A stretch of 64,000 nt of DNA from Chloroflexus aggregans DSM 9485 (lineage in GTDB: Bacteria > Chloroflexota > Chloroflexia > Chloroflexales > Chloroflexaceae). A program made the position numbers and the translations under genes. The notes beneath the pieces were generated by a model. It was not told the DNA's origin. It was given only the letters and a program-made list of their open reading frames with translations, and did no database searches. This document shows, in pieces, positions 44,040 through 53,692 of this stretch (within the stretch, counting starts at the first letter, position 1; each line of letters opens with the position of its first letter). The stretch is taken from contig NC_011831.1 of the NCBI RefSeq assembly GCF_000021945.1, positions 372,001 through 436,000 on the forward strand. The letters are read 5' to 3'.

Positions 44040-45275
44040 ATGCCGTACACCATTTTGATGATTGCCTCGACCAGCTTCTTCTCCGATTACGGTAATCATG
44101 TTCGTATTCTCGAAGAGATTCGCGCATTACAACGGCGTGGTCATCGGATTGTACTGGTCACCTACCACAACGGCGATGATATTCCCGGCATTACTATCTA
44201 TCGCTCGTGGGATGTACCGTGGATCAAACGTGCCGTAGTCGGTTCTTCGCGTCATAAACTGTACCTTGATGTCGGATTAGGCTGGCGTGCCCTCCGTACT
44301 GCCCTTGCACTCCGCCCCGACATTATCCACGCCCATACGCACGAAGCCGCAGCCATCGGGCTGCCGTTACAGAAGCTGCTACGCCGACCGCTTATCCTCG
44401 ATTATCAGGGCAGTATGACGAGCGAAATGCTCGACCACGGCTTTATTCGGCAGACGAACCCGCTCTTTCTGCCACTGACGCGGCTCGAACGAATGCTGAA
44501 TCGTTCTGCCGATGCAGTGATGACTTCTACGCACAACGCTGCGAATCTGTTGCGGCGCGATGGGTCGGTGCCGGAAGACCGCCTTTTTACAATAACCGAT
44601 GGGGTGGATACCGAACGATTCCGGCCCTACGACGGTTCGCCGGCTTGGGCTGCACAGCGCGCTGAATTACGCGCACAACTCGGCATCCCGCCTGACCGGC
44701 GGATCGTTGTCTATATCGGCTTGCTCGCGCCCTATCAGGGTACCAACTTGTTGCTCGAAGTTGCCCGGCATTTGTGTCAAAAATACGATGATCTTCATTT
44801 TCTGATTATGGGCCATCCTGACCCACAAAGCTACCGTAACCTTGCGGCGAGCTTGGGCATTGCCGACCGGGTCACGTTGCCGGGGCGAATCATCTACCGC
44901 GATCTGCATAGTTATTTAGCGTTGGGCGAAGTAGCCGTCGCCCCAAAGATGAGTCTGACTGAAGGGAACGGCAAAATCGGTAACTACATGGCGATGGGGC
45001 TACCGACAGTAGCATTTGACACGCCGGTCAATCGTGAGATTCTAGGGCCGTATGGGTTCTACGCCAAACGCGGCAGTGCCGAAGATTTTGCGGCGCAGTT
45101 GGAGCTGGCCCTTACCAATCGCGAGCTAGCCGCCGAGCGTGCCGCCGGAGCGCGCGCACGAGCGGTGGCTGAACTATCGTGGGAACGGGCAGCGATTGCA
45201 ATTGAGGCAATCTATGCGGCAGCGATTGCTCGCCGCCGCCAAAGTCTGACCGACGAAGAGAACGTAGAGGCTTAA
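44040..45275 (+). CDS. Family 4 glycosyltransferase
   Basis: 411 residues from the ATG at 44040. It is a GT-B glycosyltransferase: N-terminal FFSDYGNHVRILEEIRALQR, DIIHAHTHEA, and a C-terminal nucleotide-sugar domain with ITDGVDTERFRP, VVYIGLLAPYQGTNLLLE, KMSLTEGNGKIGNYMAMGLP and SWERAAIAIE. The Glu in LTEGNGKIGNYMA corresponds to the EX7E region. Donor and acceptor are unknown; polysaccharide or glycolipid synthesis is the usual role. It follows the 191-residue gene in the same direction. Confidence 0.85.
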   Translation: MPYTILMIASTSFFSDYGNHVRILEEIRALQRRGHRIVLVTYHNGDDIPGITIYRSWDVPWIKRAVVGSSRHKLYLDVGLGWRALRTALALRPDIIHAHTHEAAAIGLPLQKLLRRPLILDYQGSMTSEMLDHGFIRQTNPLFLPLTRLERMLNRSADAVMTSTHNAANLLRRDGSVPEDRLFTITDGVDTERFRPYDGSPAWAAQRAELRAQLGIPPDRRIVVYIGLLAPYQGTNLLLEVARHLCQKYDDLHFLIMGHPDPQSYRNLAASLGIADRVTLPGRIIYRDLHSYLALGEVAVAPKMSLTEGNGKIGNYMAMGLPTVAFDTPVNREILGPYGFYAKRGSAEDFAAQLELALTNRELAAERAAGARARAVAELSWERAAIAIEAIYAAAIARRRQSLTDEENVEA

Positions 45276-45288
45276 CGCCACCAAACCT

Positions 45289-46038
45289 TCACAAAATCTG
45301 GCTGAGGAAGAGCTTGGTGCGATCGTTGCGCGGATTCGTAAAGAACTGGTCAGGCGTACCCTCTTCGACGATTTGGCCCTGATCCATGAAGATGATTCGG
45401 TCGGCCACTTCGCGGGCAAACCCCATCTCGTGCGTAACGCAGAGCATCGTCATACCGCTGCGGGCTAACGTTTTCATGACATCAAGCACCTCTTTGACCA
45501 TTTCCGGGTCGAGCGCCGAGGTTGGTTCATCAAACAGCATAATGCGTGGCTCCATCGCTAATGCGCGCGCAATAGCCACCCGCTGCTGCTGACCACCCGA
45601 AAGCTGGCCGGGGTACTTGTGGGCTTGTTCTTTGATCCCCACCCGTTCGAGCAGTTCCAACGCCTTCGCCTCGGCCTCTTTGCGGGTCTTCTTGCGCACC
45701 CAAATCGGGGCGAGGGTAATATTCTGCATCACGGTGAGGTGCGGGAAGAGGTTAAACTGCTGGAAGACCATACCTACTTCCCGACGAATAGCATCGATAT
45801 TGCGAATATCATTAGTCATTTCGATGCCATCAACGATAATCCGACCTTCTTGGTGTTCTTCAAGCCGATTAATGGTACGAATGAAGGTACTCTTACCGCT
45901 ACCTGATGGCCCACAAATTACAACAACTTCACCGCGTTTGACCCGTAAGCTCACATCCTTCAGTGCATGAAAATCGCCGTACCATTTATTTACGTTCTCG
46001 CAGATGATGATATGTTCACTATTCCCGTTACCACTCAT
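45289..46038 (-). CDS. Amino-acid ABC transporter ATP-binding protein
   Basis: 249 residues. It has Walker [12 protein letters not shown] near 42, signature [15 protein letters not shown], Walker [15 protein letters not shown] and the H-loop in CVTHEMGFA. The best family match by eye is the polar amino-acid importer ATPases (GlnQ/AapP/HisP). It is the last gene of the operon whose other members are a binding protein and two permeases. The gap to the upstream permease is 68 bases. Confidence 0.93.
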   Translation of the reverse strand: MSGNGNSEHIIICENVNKWYGDFHALKDVSLRVKRGEVVVICGPSGSGKSTFIRTINRLEEHQEGRIIVDGIEMTNDIRNIDAIRREVGMVFQQFNLFPHLTVMQNITLAPIWVRKKTRKEAEAKALELLERVGIKEQAHKYPGQLSGGQQQRVAIARALAMEPRIMLFDEPTSALDPEMVKEVLDVMKTLARSGMTMLCVTHEMGFAREVADRIIFMDQGQIVEEGTPDQFFTNPRNDRTKLFLSQIL

Positions 46039-46106
46039 AGGGATATGCCTTTCACACGATCGAATATGTCCGTGACGACCAACCTTACCTGCTCAGTATC
46101 ACGTGC

Positions 46107-47339
46107 TCAATGCCGGCTACGCGCAATCTGGTCTTCGATTCGCTTACTCACCCGTGACATCGTGAAGCTAAAGAGCCAATAGACCGCGGCAATGACGAGA
46201 AACGTCTCACGCCACACACCACCGGGAGTACCAAGCCACTGCGGTTGACCAACGATATTCTGCGCGGCACCGAGCAGGTCAACCAGGCCGATAATAACGA
46301 CCAATGAGGTGTCTTTGAAAAGAGCGATAAACTGTCCAACGAGCACCGGCACCACTGCCCGTAGCGCTTGCGGTAGCGTAATGAGCAAGGTCGTCTGCAC
46401 CACATTCAAACCCAATGCACGGGCAGCTTCGACTTGGCCACGCGGAATAGCTTGGAGACCGCCACGCACATTTTCGGCAAGGTATGCTGCGCTGAACAGG
46501 GTGACGGCCACCGTAGCTCGCACCAGCGCATCGATGCTCTCACCACCGGGGAGAAAGAGTGGCAGCAGCAAAGCGCCCATAAAGAGCACCGTCACTAACG
46601 GCACGCCACGGATCAGTTCGATATAGAGCACGCAGAATGTGCGGATAACCGGTAGTGAGCTGCGCCGACCCAAAGCCAGCAACACACCGAGTGGGAAGGA
46701 GAGGACAATGCCGCTAATTGCCAACAGGAGGGTCAGCATCAGCCCACCCCACAGCTTCGTCTCGACAATTGGTAGACCCAAACCGCCGCGTAAGATGAGA
46801 ATCACCGCCGGATAGGACAAAATCCACGCGATGATCAACGGCCAGCGCAGCGTAGCCCTGATCTGGCGTGCCCCTTGATCGCCGCCAACCAACAGGACCA
46901 CGCAAAGGAACAAGAACAACCAGCCGGGCAACGAGGTCTGGTCGGGTAAATCGGGGAAGGTAAAGGCGGCAATACCGATCACAACACAGACCAGCGCCGC
47001 CCCCATCGCGACCGTCCGTACAATCCCACCCCATACACCCGCACTCAAACCGAACAACAGCAATACCAGCCCCATCGCCGCTTGGGGACGCCAGAGTTGA
47101 TCGACCGGATACGTCCACGTCAGGAGCAGCTTGATATTGGTAAACGCTGCCGGCCAACCGGGCGCAGTGATCATCCACGACACAAAGCTCGTAACGGCTT
47201 GTACGATCACGTACAGCAGTACCAGGGTAATGATCACGTTATACCACGTCGAAAAGAGGTTTTTGCGCAGCCATTCAACCAGACCGATCTGCTGGCGTGG
47301 GGCGCGGCGCGAAGTTGGGCGACTAACATCGGTAGCCAC
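46107..47339 (-). CDS. Amino-acid ABC transporter permease, AapM-type
   Basis: 410 residues, longer than HisM because of extra N-terminal spans, as in AapM/BztC. The permease signature EAARALGLNVVQTTLLITLP and EAARAL-containing EVARALGLN-type loop follow FSAAYLAENVRGGLQAIPRG. At least eight hydrophobic segments are visible. It pairs with the other permease to form the membrane channel. It starts 10 bases after that gene's stop, so translation is likely coupled. Confidence 0.92.
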   Translation of the reverse strand: MATDVSRPTSRRAPRQQIGLVEWLRKNLFSTWYNVIITLVLLYVIVQAVTSFVSWMITAPGWPAAFTNIKLLLTWTYPVDQLWRPQAAMGLVLLLFGLSAGVWGGIVRTVAMGAALVCVVIGIAAFTFPDLPDQTSLPGWLFLFLCVVLLVGGDQGARQIRATLRWPLIIAWILSYPAVILILRGGLGLPIVETKLWGGLMLTLLLAISGIVLSFPLGVLLALGRRSSLPVIRTFCVLYIELIRGVPLVTVLFMGALLLPLFLPGGESIDALVRATVAVTLFSAAYLAENVRGGLQAIPRGQVEAARALGLNVVQTTLLITLPQALRAVVPVLVGQFIALFKDTSLVVIIGLVDLLGAAQNIVGQPQWLGTPGGVWRETFLVIAAVYWLFSFTMSRVSKRIEDQIARSRH

Positions 47340-47349
47340 TGGCGTCTCC

Positions 47350-48552
47350 TTAGCGCTCGACGAGCTGAATACGGCGGTTGTACCAATTCATGAACAGCGA
47401 GGTCAGCAAACTGACCGAGAGATAGCTGACCATCAACATCAGGATGACAGGCACTGCTTGCCCGGTCTGGTTATTGATCGTATTTGCCACGTAGAAGAGA
47501 TCGGGATACGCGACGGCAATCGCCAGACTACTATTCTTGGTCAGGTTCAGGTACTGGCTGGTCAGTGGTGGAATAATCACCCGCAGGGCCTGCGGCAAAA
47601 TCACGAGCCGCATTGTCTGACCGGGTGTAAGACCGAGGGCACGAGCCGCTTCACGCTGCCCCTTACTCACCGCCAGAATACCGCTGCGCACAATTTCACC
47701 GATAAAGACGGCGGTGTAGATGACCAACCCTACCAATAGCGCAGCAAAGCTGTTGGTAACGGTAATTCCACCGACGAAGTTAAATCGTTGCAGCTCAGGG
47801 ATCGAGAGGCTTACCGGCCATGCACCGTACAAGACATACGAGAGCAAAAAGCCGACGAGTGCTATGGCAAACGCGATAAGGATGGCGTAAGGTAACGCAA
47901 CGCCGGGTCGGTCACGACGGGCGAACTGAATACGCCGTACCACATAGAAGATAATCCCGATGACTATCCCACCGTATACCCACCACATCCACTTATCAAA
48001 GTCGTTGGCAGTTTGTGGCCATGCCAAAGTAACCCCACGGTTGTGCAGAAACATGAGACCACCGACCTCGATACTCTCTTGGATGCGGGGAAAGAGACGG
48101 GTAAGCGAAAACCAGAAAATGAGTTGCAAAAGTAACGGAATATTTCGCACAATTTCGACGTACACCAACGCTACGTTTCGTAACAACCAATTATCGGACA
48201 AGCGTGCAATACCGAGTATCAATCCCAGCAAAGTAGCTAGGATAATTCCGATCCCGGCCACTCGAATCGTATTCAGAATACCGACGATAAACGCTTGCCC
48301 ATACGTCTTGGAAGGATCGTATTCGATCACGCTTTCTGAAATCGGAAAACCGGCCGGTACCGACAGGAAGGCAAACGTCGGCAACAGATTCGCCTGCCGC
48401 AATCCATTCATCATATTTGAGTAGAGGTACCACAGCAGAGCAACCACCGCAAGCGCAAACACAACCTGCACAATGATCGCAATAATGCGCGTATCGCGGT
48501 AAAAGGGGATGTTAACTTTACCAGAGGGAAGTGGCGGCGAACCAACGGCCAT
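47350..48552 (-). CDS. Amino-acid ABC transporter permease, AapQ-type
   Basis: 400 residues. The N-terminal FYRDTRIIAIIVQVVFALAV and PAGFPISESVIEYDPSKTYG are characteristic of AapQ/BztB. The coupling loop is GQREAARALGLTPGQTMRLV, preceded by FIGEIVRSGILAVSKG. About eight membrane segments are present. Along with the AapM-type gene, binding protein and ATPase it completes a general L-amino-acid importer (Aap/Bzt class). A long palindrome lies between the binding-protein gene and this one. Confidence 0.93.
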   Translation of the reverse strand: MAVGSPPLPSGKVNIPFYRDTRIIAIIVQVVFALAVVALLWYLYSNMMNGLRQANLLPTFAFLSVPAGFPISESVIEYDPSKTYGQAFIVGILNTIRVAGIGIILATLLGLILGIARLSDNWLLRNVALVYVEIVRNIPLLLQLIFWFSLTRLFPRIQESIEVGGLMFLHNRGVTLAWPQTANDFDKWMWWVYGGIVIGIIFYVVRRIQFARRDRPGVALPYAILIAFAIALVGFLLSYVLYGAWPVSLSIPELQRFNFVGGITVTNSFAALLVGLVIYTAVFIGEIVRSGILAVSKGQREAARALGLTPGQTMRLVILPQALRVIIPPLTSQYLNLTKNSSLAIAVAYPDLFYVANTINNQTGQAVPVILMLMVSYLSVSLLTSLFMNWYNRRIQLVER

Positions 48553-48599
48553 GCGTTACTCCTTATCATCGAATAATGAGCTTACCAACGGCCAATTCG

Positions 48600-48632
48600 T
48601 GGTAGAGACGTTGCCGGGCAACGTCTCTACCA
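48600..48632. repeat. Intra-operon palindrome, GTAG/CTAC type
   Basis: A perfect inverted repeat of 16-bp arms (48600-48615 and 48617-48632) around one base, containing GTAGAGACGTTGCC and its complement. It lies between the binding-protein stop (48647) and the AapQ start (48552), on the transcript of both. The core sits at 48602-48630 with GTAG and CTAC ends. In other bacteria such palindromes between a binding protein and permeases protect the upstream mRNA and lower permease expression. Confidence 0.85.
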
Positions 48633-48646
48633 GACCTGATCAGCGC

Positions 48647-49816
48647 TTAGCGGAAGGGTGGTGAGTAGAGCAGACCACCGTCCGTATACAGCGCATTCAA
48701 ACCACGAGGCAAGTTGAAGGGGGTATCGGGGCCAAGGTTGCGGTTATAAATCTCCGCATAGTTACCGACGTGACGGATGATGCGTACTGCGAAATCATTG
48801 GGCAACCCGATACCGGCCGCCAGATCACCTTCGATGCCGAGGAAGCGGCGGATCTCAGGAACGTCACTGTTCAAGAAATCGTTCACGTTCTGCGACGTAA
48901 TTCCGTACTCTTCGGCTTGGAAGGTAGCGAAGACAATCCAGCGTACTGCATCAAACCATTGCGGATCACCCTGCTTAACTGCCGGCCCAAGTGGCTCTTT
49001 CGACATCGTGACTTCGAGAATCTTGTGGTCGGCCGGGTTGGAGAGCAGGGTTAAGCTCGAGATCAACCCCGATTTGTCGGTGGTGAAGCCATCACACTGA
49101 CCGGCGTCGTAGGCGGCGCGTGTCGAGTCACCGTCGGGGAAGACGACCGGCGTGAAGGTCAGACCACGGGCGCGGAATTGGTCGGCCAGGTTCAACTCGG
49201 TCGTGGTACCGGTCTGCACACAGATGGTTGCGCCGTCCATATCTTCCAGCGTGTTGATTCCGCTGTCCTTGCGTACCATCATGCCTTGGCCGTCGTAGAA
49301 AGTCGTCGGTGCCCAATCGAGACCCAGGTTACCATCGCGGCCCAGCGTCCACGTGCTATTGCGGATCAGCACATCGATTTCACCGGTTTGCAGAGCGGTG
49401 AATCGCTCTTGAGCGCTGAGCGGACGGAAGTCAACTTTCGTGGGGTCATCAAACAGCGCAGCCGCCACTGCCCGACAGAAGTCGATGTCAAAGCCGGAAT
49501 AGACGCCGGACGCATCAACCGAGGCAAAACCGGGTAGCGGGTTGTTGTTGACACCGCAGATCAACCGGCCACGGGCCAAAATCTGCTGGATCAGACCACC
49601 ACTTGCCGGCTGGTTGGTGGTACCACCGGCCGGCGCCGACGTTGCAGCCGGAGCTGCTGTCGGTGCCGGAGCAGCCGGCGCGGTAGTTGGCTGCTCAGGG
49701 GCGGTTGTAGCCGGTTGGGCGGGTGCCGTGGTGGGGGCCTGCTGACCACCACCGCCACACGCGGCTAAGATGAAACTGAGTAACCCTGCGAGCACGAAGA
49801 CGATCTGTTTGCGCAT
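48647..49816 (-). CDS. Amino-acid ABC transporter substrate-binding lipoprotein
   Basis: 389 residues from the ATG at 49816, with GAGGAGA as ribosome-binding site. The signal peptide ends in LSFILAAC, giving a lipidated Cys at 20. A Pro/Ala/Thr-rich linker (about 25-75) precedes a periplasmic-binding-protein type II fold with GFASVDASGVYSGFDIDFCR, RFTALQTGEIDVLIRNSTWT, ICVQTGTTTELNL, GQCDGFTTDKSGL and VRWIVFATFQAEEYGI. These match the AapJ/BztA class, which bind several L-amino acids. It is first in the operon and is probably its most abundant product. Confidence 0.94.
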   Translation of the reverse strand: MRKQIVFVLAGLLSFILAACGGGGQQAPTTAPAQPATTAPEQPTTAPAAPAPTAAPAATSAPAGGTTNQPASGGLIQQILARGRLICGVNNNPLPGFASVDASGVYSGFDIDFCRAVAAALFDDPTKVDFRPLSAQERFTALQTGEIDVLIRNSTWTLGRDGNLGLDWAPTTFYDGQGMMVRKDSGINTLEDMDGATICVQTGTTTELNLADQFRARGLTFTPVVFPDGDSTRAAYDAGQCDGFTTDKSGLISSLTLLSNPADHKILEVTMSKEPLGPAVKQGDPQWFDAVRWIVFATFQAEEYGITSQNVNDFLNSDVPEIRRFLGIEGDLAAGIGLPNDFAVRIIRHVGNYAEIYNRNLGPDTPFNLPRGLNALYTDGGLLYSPPFR

Positions 49817-49997
49817 TTTCTCTCCTCTATCATCTGTTACGGTTACGCAACAACACCAGACCTCCTGGTGCCGCGAACCGTGCGGTCCCACAAGGACACA
49901 GGCGTTTGCGCCCACGCAGCTTCATTGCACGACGCTAATTTCATATTACGCGGATTAGTCGAATGATACCATGATTTGTTACAAGACGCAAATCGGC

Positions 49998-50765
49998 TCA
50001 CGATTGCGATACCAACAGTTCTTGCATATCCATACCTACCTGCACCTCACCGGTGAAGCCGCCTGCCGCGACTTCGACCAGGGCCTGGGCAACCGGCATC
50101 GTCCAGCGCGGGCTGAAGTGGACTAACACCAAACGATGCACACCGGCTGCTGCCGCAACTGCACCGGCCTGTCGCGGTGTCGTATGACCGGCAAAGGGTT
50201 CGGCCACGGTTGCCTCGTGAATCAGCAGGTCGACTCCGGTCGCTAGTTCGGTCACCGCAGGACACGGTTCGGTATCGGATGAATAGCAGACGGGGCTAAC
50301 GTTGGGTGCGCTCAGCCGAACGGCAAGGCATGGCCGGCTATGAGCAGTTCCTGCGGTTGCCAGCACAAGACCCTCGCCAAGGGATACCTGCTCACCGGCA
50401 GTAACCGGTCGCCAGTCGGCCAAGGCGGCCCATTCTTCCAAACCTGCTGCCATCACATATCCTGACGCCAACTCAAGGGTGGAGGTAAGGCCGTAGATCG
50501 GTAGCGGTTCGTTACGCCCGCCGAGTCGCAAGCTGAAAATCAACGCCGATAACCCATTAATATGATCACAGTGGCTGTGGGTCAGAAACACACCACGCAA
50601 CTGTTGTGGATCGATCCCTGCGGCGAGGAGCCGGCGGTAGCTCTCGCCACCGACATCGATGAGCAACGGTCCGCCCGGCCCATCCCACACCAGATGCGTA
50701 TAGGATCGATCTGGATCGGGAAGACCGGTGCCGGTACCGAGCAAGACGATGCGCGCATTCTGCAT
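49998..50765 (-). CDS. Metallo-beta-lactamase-fold hydrolase (RNase Z / arylsulfatase-like)
   Basis: 255 residues from the ATG at 50765; the ORF could begin 6 codons earlier but would overlap the upstream stop. Zinc ligands are seen in VFLTHSHCDHINGL (HxHxDH type) and LATAGTAHSRP, with further His in HEATVAEPFAGHTTPRQAG and LVHFSP. GTGTGLPDPDRSYTHLV at the start is typical of tRNase Z-like and arylsulfatase-like proteins. It lies directly after the response regulator gene and may share its transcript, but a functional link is not evident. Confidence 0.85.
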   Translation of the reverse strand: MQNARIVLLGTGTGLPDPDRSYTHLVWDGPGGPLLIDVGGESYRRLLAAGIDPQQLRGVFLTHSHCDHINGLSALIFSLRLGGRNEPLPIYGLTSTLELASGYVMAAGLEEWAALADWRPVTAGEQVSLGEGLVLATAGTAHSRPCLAVRLSAPNVSPVCYSSDTEPCPAVTELATGVDLLIHEATVAEPFAGHTTPRQAGAVAAAAGVHRLVLVHFSPRWTMPVAQALVEVAAGGFTGEVQVGMDMQELLVSQS

Positions 50766-50769
50766 ACTA

Positions 50770-51423
50770 TCATTCCTCATCAATCGGCACGAGCCGCTTC
50801 CGTAAAGCGTAGATTGCCACTTGTGTGCGATCGGCTAAGTGCAACTTCGAGAGAATATTGCTGATATGGGTCTTTACCGTCTTTTCCGAAACGATCAGGG
50901 TGTCGGCGATTTCTTTATTCGACATACCCTTCGCTACCAGCCGCAGAACATCCATTTCACGCGGAGTGAGTTGCTCGACCGGTGGCTCATTGGGACGAGG
51001 TGTGTTGAACTCTTGCATGAGTTTGGCGGCGACAGCGGGGTGCAACACCGCTTCACCACGACGAGCAGCGCGAATGGCGTGCGCTAACTCTTCGGGTGAG
51101 ATGTCTTTGAGCAAGTATGAGATTGCACCGGCTTTGATCGCCGGAAACACTTTATCGTCGTCGGCAAAGCTGGTGAGCACGATCACTTGTGAGGAAGGAC
51201 TAACTGCCTTGATCCGGCGCGTTGTCTCGACGCCATCGATCCCGGGCATCACGAGATCCATCAAGACGACGTCGGGTAACAATTCACGGGCAAGTTCGAT
51301 CCCTTCTTCTCCACTGGCCGCTTCACCCACAACTTCAATGTCGGATTGCAGTTCGAGGAAGTCGCGCAGGCCTTGCCGTACCACCCGATGATCATCAATG
51401 AGCAGTACCGTAATCTGTTCCAT
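50770..51423 (-). CDS. NarL/LuxR-family response regulator
   Basis: 217 residues. The receiver domain has the acidic pair DD (LLIDDHRVV), the phosphorylatable Asp in VVLMDLVMPG near residue 55 and the switch Lys in SYLLKDISPEE. The C-terminal LuxR helix-turn-helix reads LTPREMDVLRLVAKGMSNKE followed by IADTLIVSEKTVKTHISNIL. It closely resembles LiaR/NarL-type regulators. It follows the sensor kinase by 27 bases, so the two form a cognate pair. Target genes are unknown. Confidence 0.95.
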   Translation of the reverse strand: MEQITVLLIDDHRVVRQGLRDFLELQSDIEVVGEAASGEEGIELARELLPDVVLMDLVMPGIDGVETTRRIKAVSPSSQVIVLTSFADDDKVFPAIKAGAISYLLKDISPEELAHAIRAARRGEAVLHPAVAAKLMQEFNTPRPNEPPVEQLTPREMDVLRLVAKGMSNKEIADTLIVSEKTVKTHISNILSKLHLADRTQVAIYALRKRLVPIDEE

Positions 51424-51450
51424 ACCACCACCTCTTCGTTATGAGCAGCA

Positions 51451-53628
51451 CTACTCGCCCGCAGCATGACGCTCGCGCAAGGGAACGATCACCTCGATCT
51501 CTGTTCCTGAGCCGGGATGCGAACGAACCGTAAACGATCCGCCAAGTTCGGCGGCACGTTCCCGCATGCCGAGTAACCCAAGATGACGACCCTCACCGGA
51601 GGGATAGGCCTTGGGATCGAAGCCTTGCCCATCATCGGCGACGCAGAGACGTGCCTGATCGACGGTGAGTTCGAGCTGGATACGCACATTGCGTGCTGCC
51701 GCATGTTTCACGATATTGTTCAGAGCCTCTTGCACAATACGGAAGAGCGGTTGTTCAATGCCACGGACATGCCGCTCATCGCCGATCACGTTGAGTTCGA
51801 TGCGCAACCCTTCTCGATGCGCAAGATGCTGAGCATGCTGTTGAATTGCGGCCACCAGGCCTTGATCGCGAAGAGCCGGTGGGCGTAATTGAAAGATAAG
51901 CGCCCGCATCTCGGCGAGAGCTGCGGTTGCCGTCTCGTGCAGGCGTTCGAGCAACACAGGAACGCGAGCCGGATTGCGCTCGAATTGGGAACGGGCGGCT
52001 TGGGCAGTGAGGGTCATACTGAAGAGCTGTTGGCTTACGCTATCGTGCAATTCGCGCGCCAGTCGGTTACGCTCCTCGAGGGCCGCTGCCTGCTGCGCCC
52101 GCTGGTAGAGCCGCCCATTCTCGACGGCGCCGGCTAACATATCGGCTACCGTCTCCAACACTGCCGCATCCTCGGCGGTTAGCCCGGCCGGTTGTGGGGA
52201 TTCGATATTTAGTACTCCTAAGGTTTTGCCGTTGGCGATCAGCGGCACACACAGCTCAGAGCGAATATCGAGCCGCTCACGTAGCCCAAGATAATCGGCC
52301 TCGGCGGCAACGTCCTCGGCCCGCACAATCTTACCGCTCCGGGCTGCCCGCCCGACCAGGCCCAGATTGATATGTTGGCGATGACCAACCCGGGCCGGCG
52401 CGTACTGACCGGCGGAAGCAACCAGCACCAATTCGCTGGCGTCTTCATCGAGCAGAAAGAGATCGACTTGTGGGTAGCCAAATCCCTGTTGAATCTGTTG
52501 TGTCGCGAGTGGCAGTGATTCGTGGAGATCGAGCGTTGCAGTGACAATCCGCGCTATCGAATTGAGCACCGCCAATTGATCGGCGCGGCGTTGTACCTGC
52601 CTGGCTAATCGTTGTGACTCGGCGTAGAGTTGGGCGCTTACGATGGGGCCGCTCACTTGCGCAGCAATCGCTTCGAGCAGATCGACATCTTCATCATTAA
52701 ACGCCCCAACGCGACGACTCACCACGCTGAGTAAACCGATGACTCGTCCACCACTGCGCAGCGGTGCGATAACACACGACATCACGTCGGGTGGGAAGAT
52801 GGATTGTGCCCCCTCCGGCGACCGGCAATCTTCGATCACGAACGGGCGACCATTTTGCACAACCCACGCCAACGCTTTATCGGCCAAAGACAAGCGCCGA
52901 CCGATAAGTTCGGTCAAGGGCGATGCTGCGGCGGCAACGAGGAGTTCGCCTTCGTCATCAAGTAAGGCTACCAACCCACTACCGAAAGCCGCGGCCAGGC
53001 GATCCACGGTCTGGCGCAGGATGGTGTCAAGATCAAGGGTTGCTCCAACCGCCCGCCCTAACTCGGCCAGCAACTGCTCCTTCGCCAGCAAACGAGCACT
53101 TCGCTCGGCCAATCGCACATTCTCAACCGCCAAAGCTGCTTGCCGGGCAACCGCTTCAACCATCCGCACCGTTGCCGGATCGGGTGGTACAGGCCATGCG
53201 ATAACGATCACCCCGATCAGACGGTCACCGCGGCCACGCAATGGCGTCAGCAACGCCGCCGACGGGGCAATCGCCGCCGTATCCGGCACCCCGACCGGCA
53301 ATGCCTCGGCAGGCACGAGAAACGAACTACTCTGGCGATACGCATCGCGCAACAACGGTTGGTACACGTCAGGCCCAATCGGTATTGCCCGCAATTGCTC
53401 GACCAACTCCGGTGCAATCCCGGCAAACGCGACCGCGTGCAACAGCTCGCGTTCGGTATCACGCAGGCGGACATAAACACACGGGCTATTGACAATCCGC
53501 CGCAGGGTTTCAACCACTTCACCGAGCAAACTTTCCGGCGTATCGTCGGCCCGCAGCGCATCATCGAAAGCGAGCAGATCGCCGAGTGGCAGCGCACGGT
53601 TTATCTGATCGGACGAAATACCGCTCAT
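51451..53628 (-). CDS. GAF-domain sensor histidine kinase (HisKA_3 type)
   Basis: 725 residues from the ATG at 53628; an ATG at 53709 would add 27 residues with a cysteine cluster. At least three GAF-like domains occupy residues 1-490 (for example LLTPLRGRGDRLIGVIVIAW, VIEDCRSPEGAQSIFPPDVM, VPLIANGKTLGVLNIESPQP). The dimerisation/phosphoacceptor helix ERNRLARELHDSVSQQLFSM has the His of the HisKA_3 family. The ATPase end is ADDGQGFDPKAYPSGEGRHL and GLLGMRERAAELGGSF. No transmembrane segment is visible, so it is cytoplasmic. The response regulator downstream is its likely partner. Confidence 0.93.
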   Translation of the reverse strand: MSGISSDQINRALPLGDLLAFDDALRADDTPESLLGEVVETLRRIVNSPCVYVRLRDTERELLHAVAFAGIAPELVEQLRAIPIGPDVYQPLLRDAYRQSSSFLVPAEALPVGVPDTAAIAPSAALLTPLRGRGDRLIGVIVIAWPVPPDPATVRMVEAVARQAALAVENVRLAERSARLLAKEQLLAELGRAVGATLDLDTILRQTVDRLAAAFGSGLVALLDDEGELLVAAAASPLTELIGRRLSLADKALAWVVQNGRPFVIEDCRSPEGAQSIFPPDVMSCVIAPLRSGGRVIGLLSVVSRRVGAFNDEDVDLLEAIAAQVSGPIVSAQLYAESQRLARQVQRRADQLAVLNSIARIVTATLDLHESLPLATQQIQQGFGYPQVDLFLLDEDASELVLVASAGQYAPARVGHRQHINLGLVGRAARSGKIVRAEDVAAEADYLGLRERLDIRSELCVPLIANGKTLGVLNIESPQPAGLTAEDAAVLETVADMLAGAVENGRLYQRAQQAAALEERNRLARELHDSVSQQLFSMTLTAQAARSQFERNPARVPVLLERLHETATAALAEMRALIFQLRPPALRDQGLVAAIQQHAQHLAHREGLRIELNVIGDERHVRGIEQPLFRIVQEALNNIVKHAAARNVRIQLELTVDQARLCVADDGQGFDPKAYPSGEGRHLGLLGMRERAAELGGSFTVRSHPGSGTEIEVIVPLRERHAAGE

Positions 53629-53692
53629 AACAGTCTCTTCACACAACGAAGCATGCCGGTGTTGCTTGCATTGTCGCACATACTGACACCGA

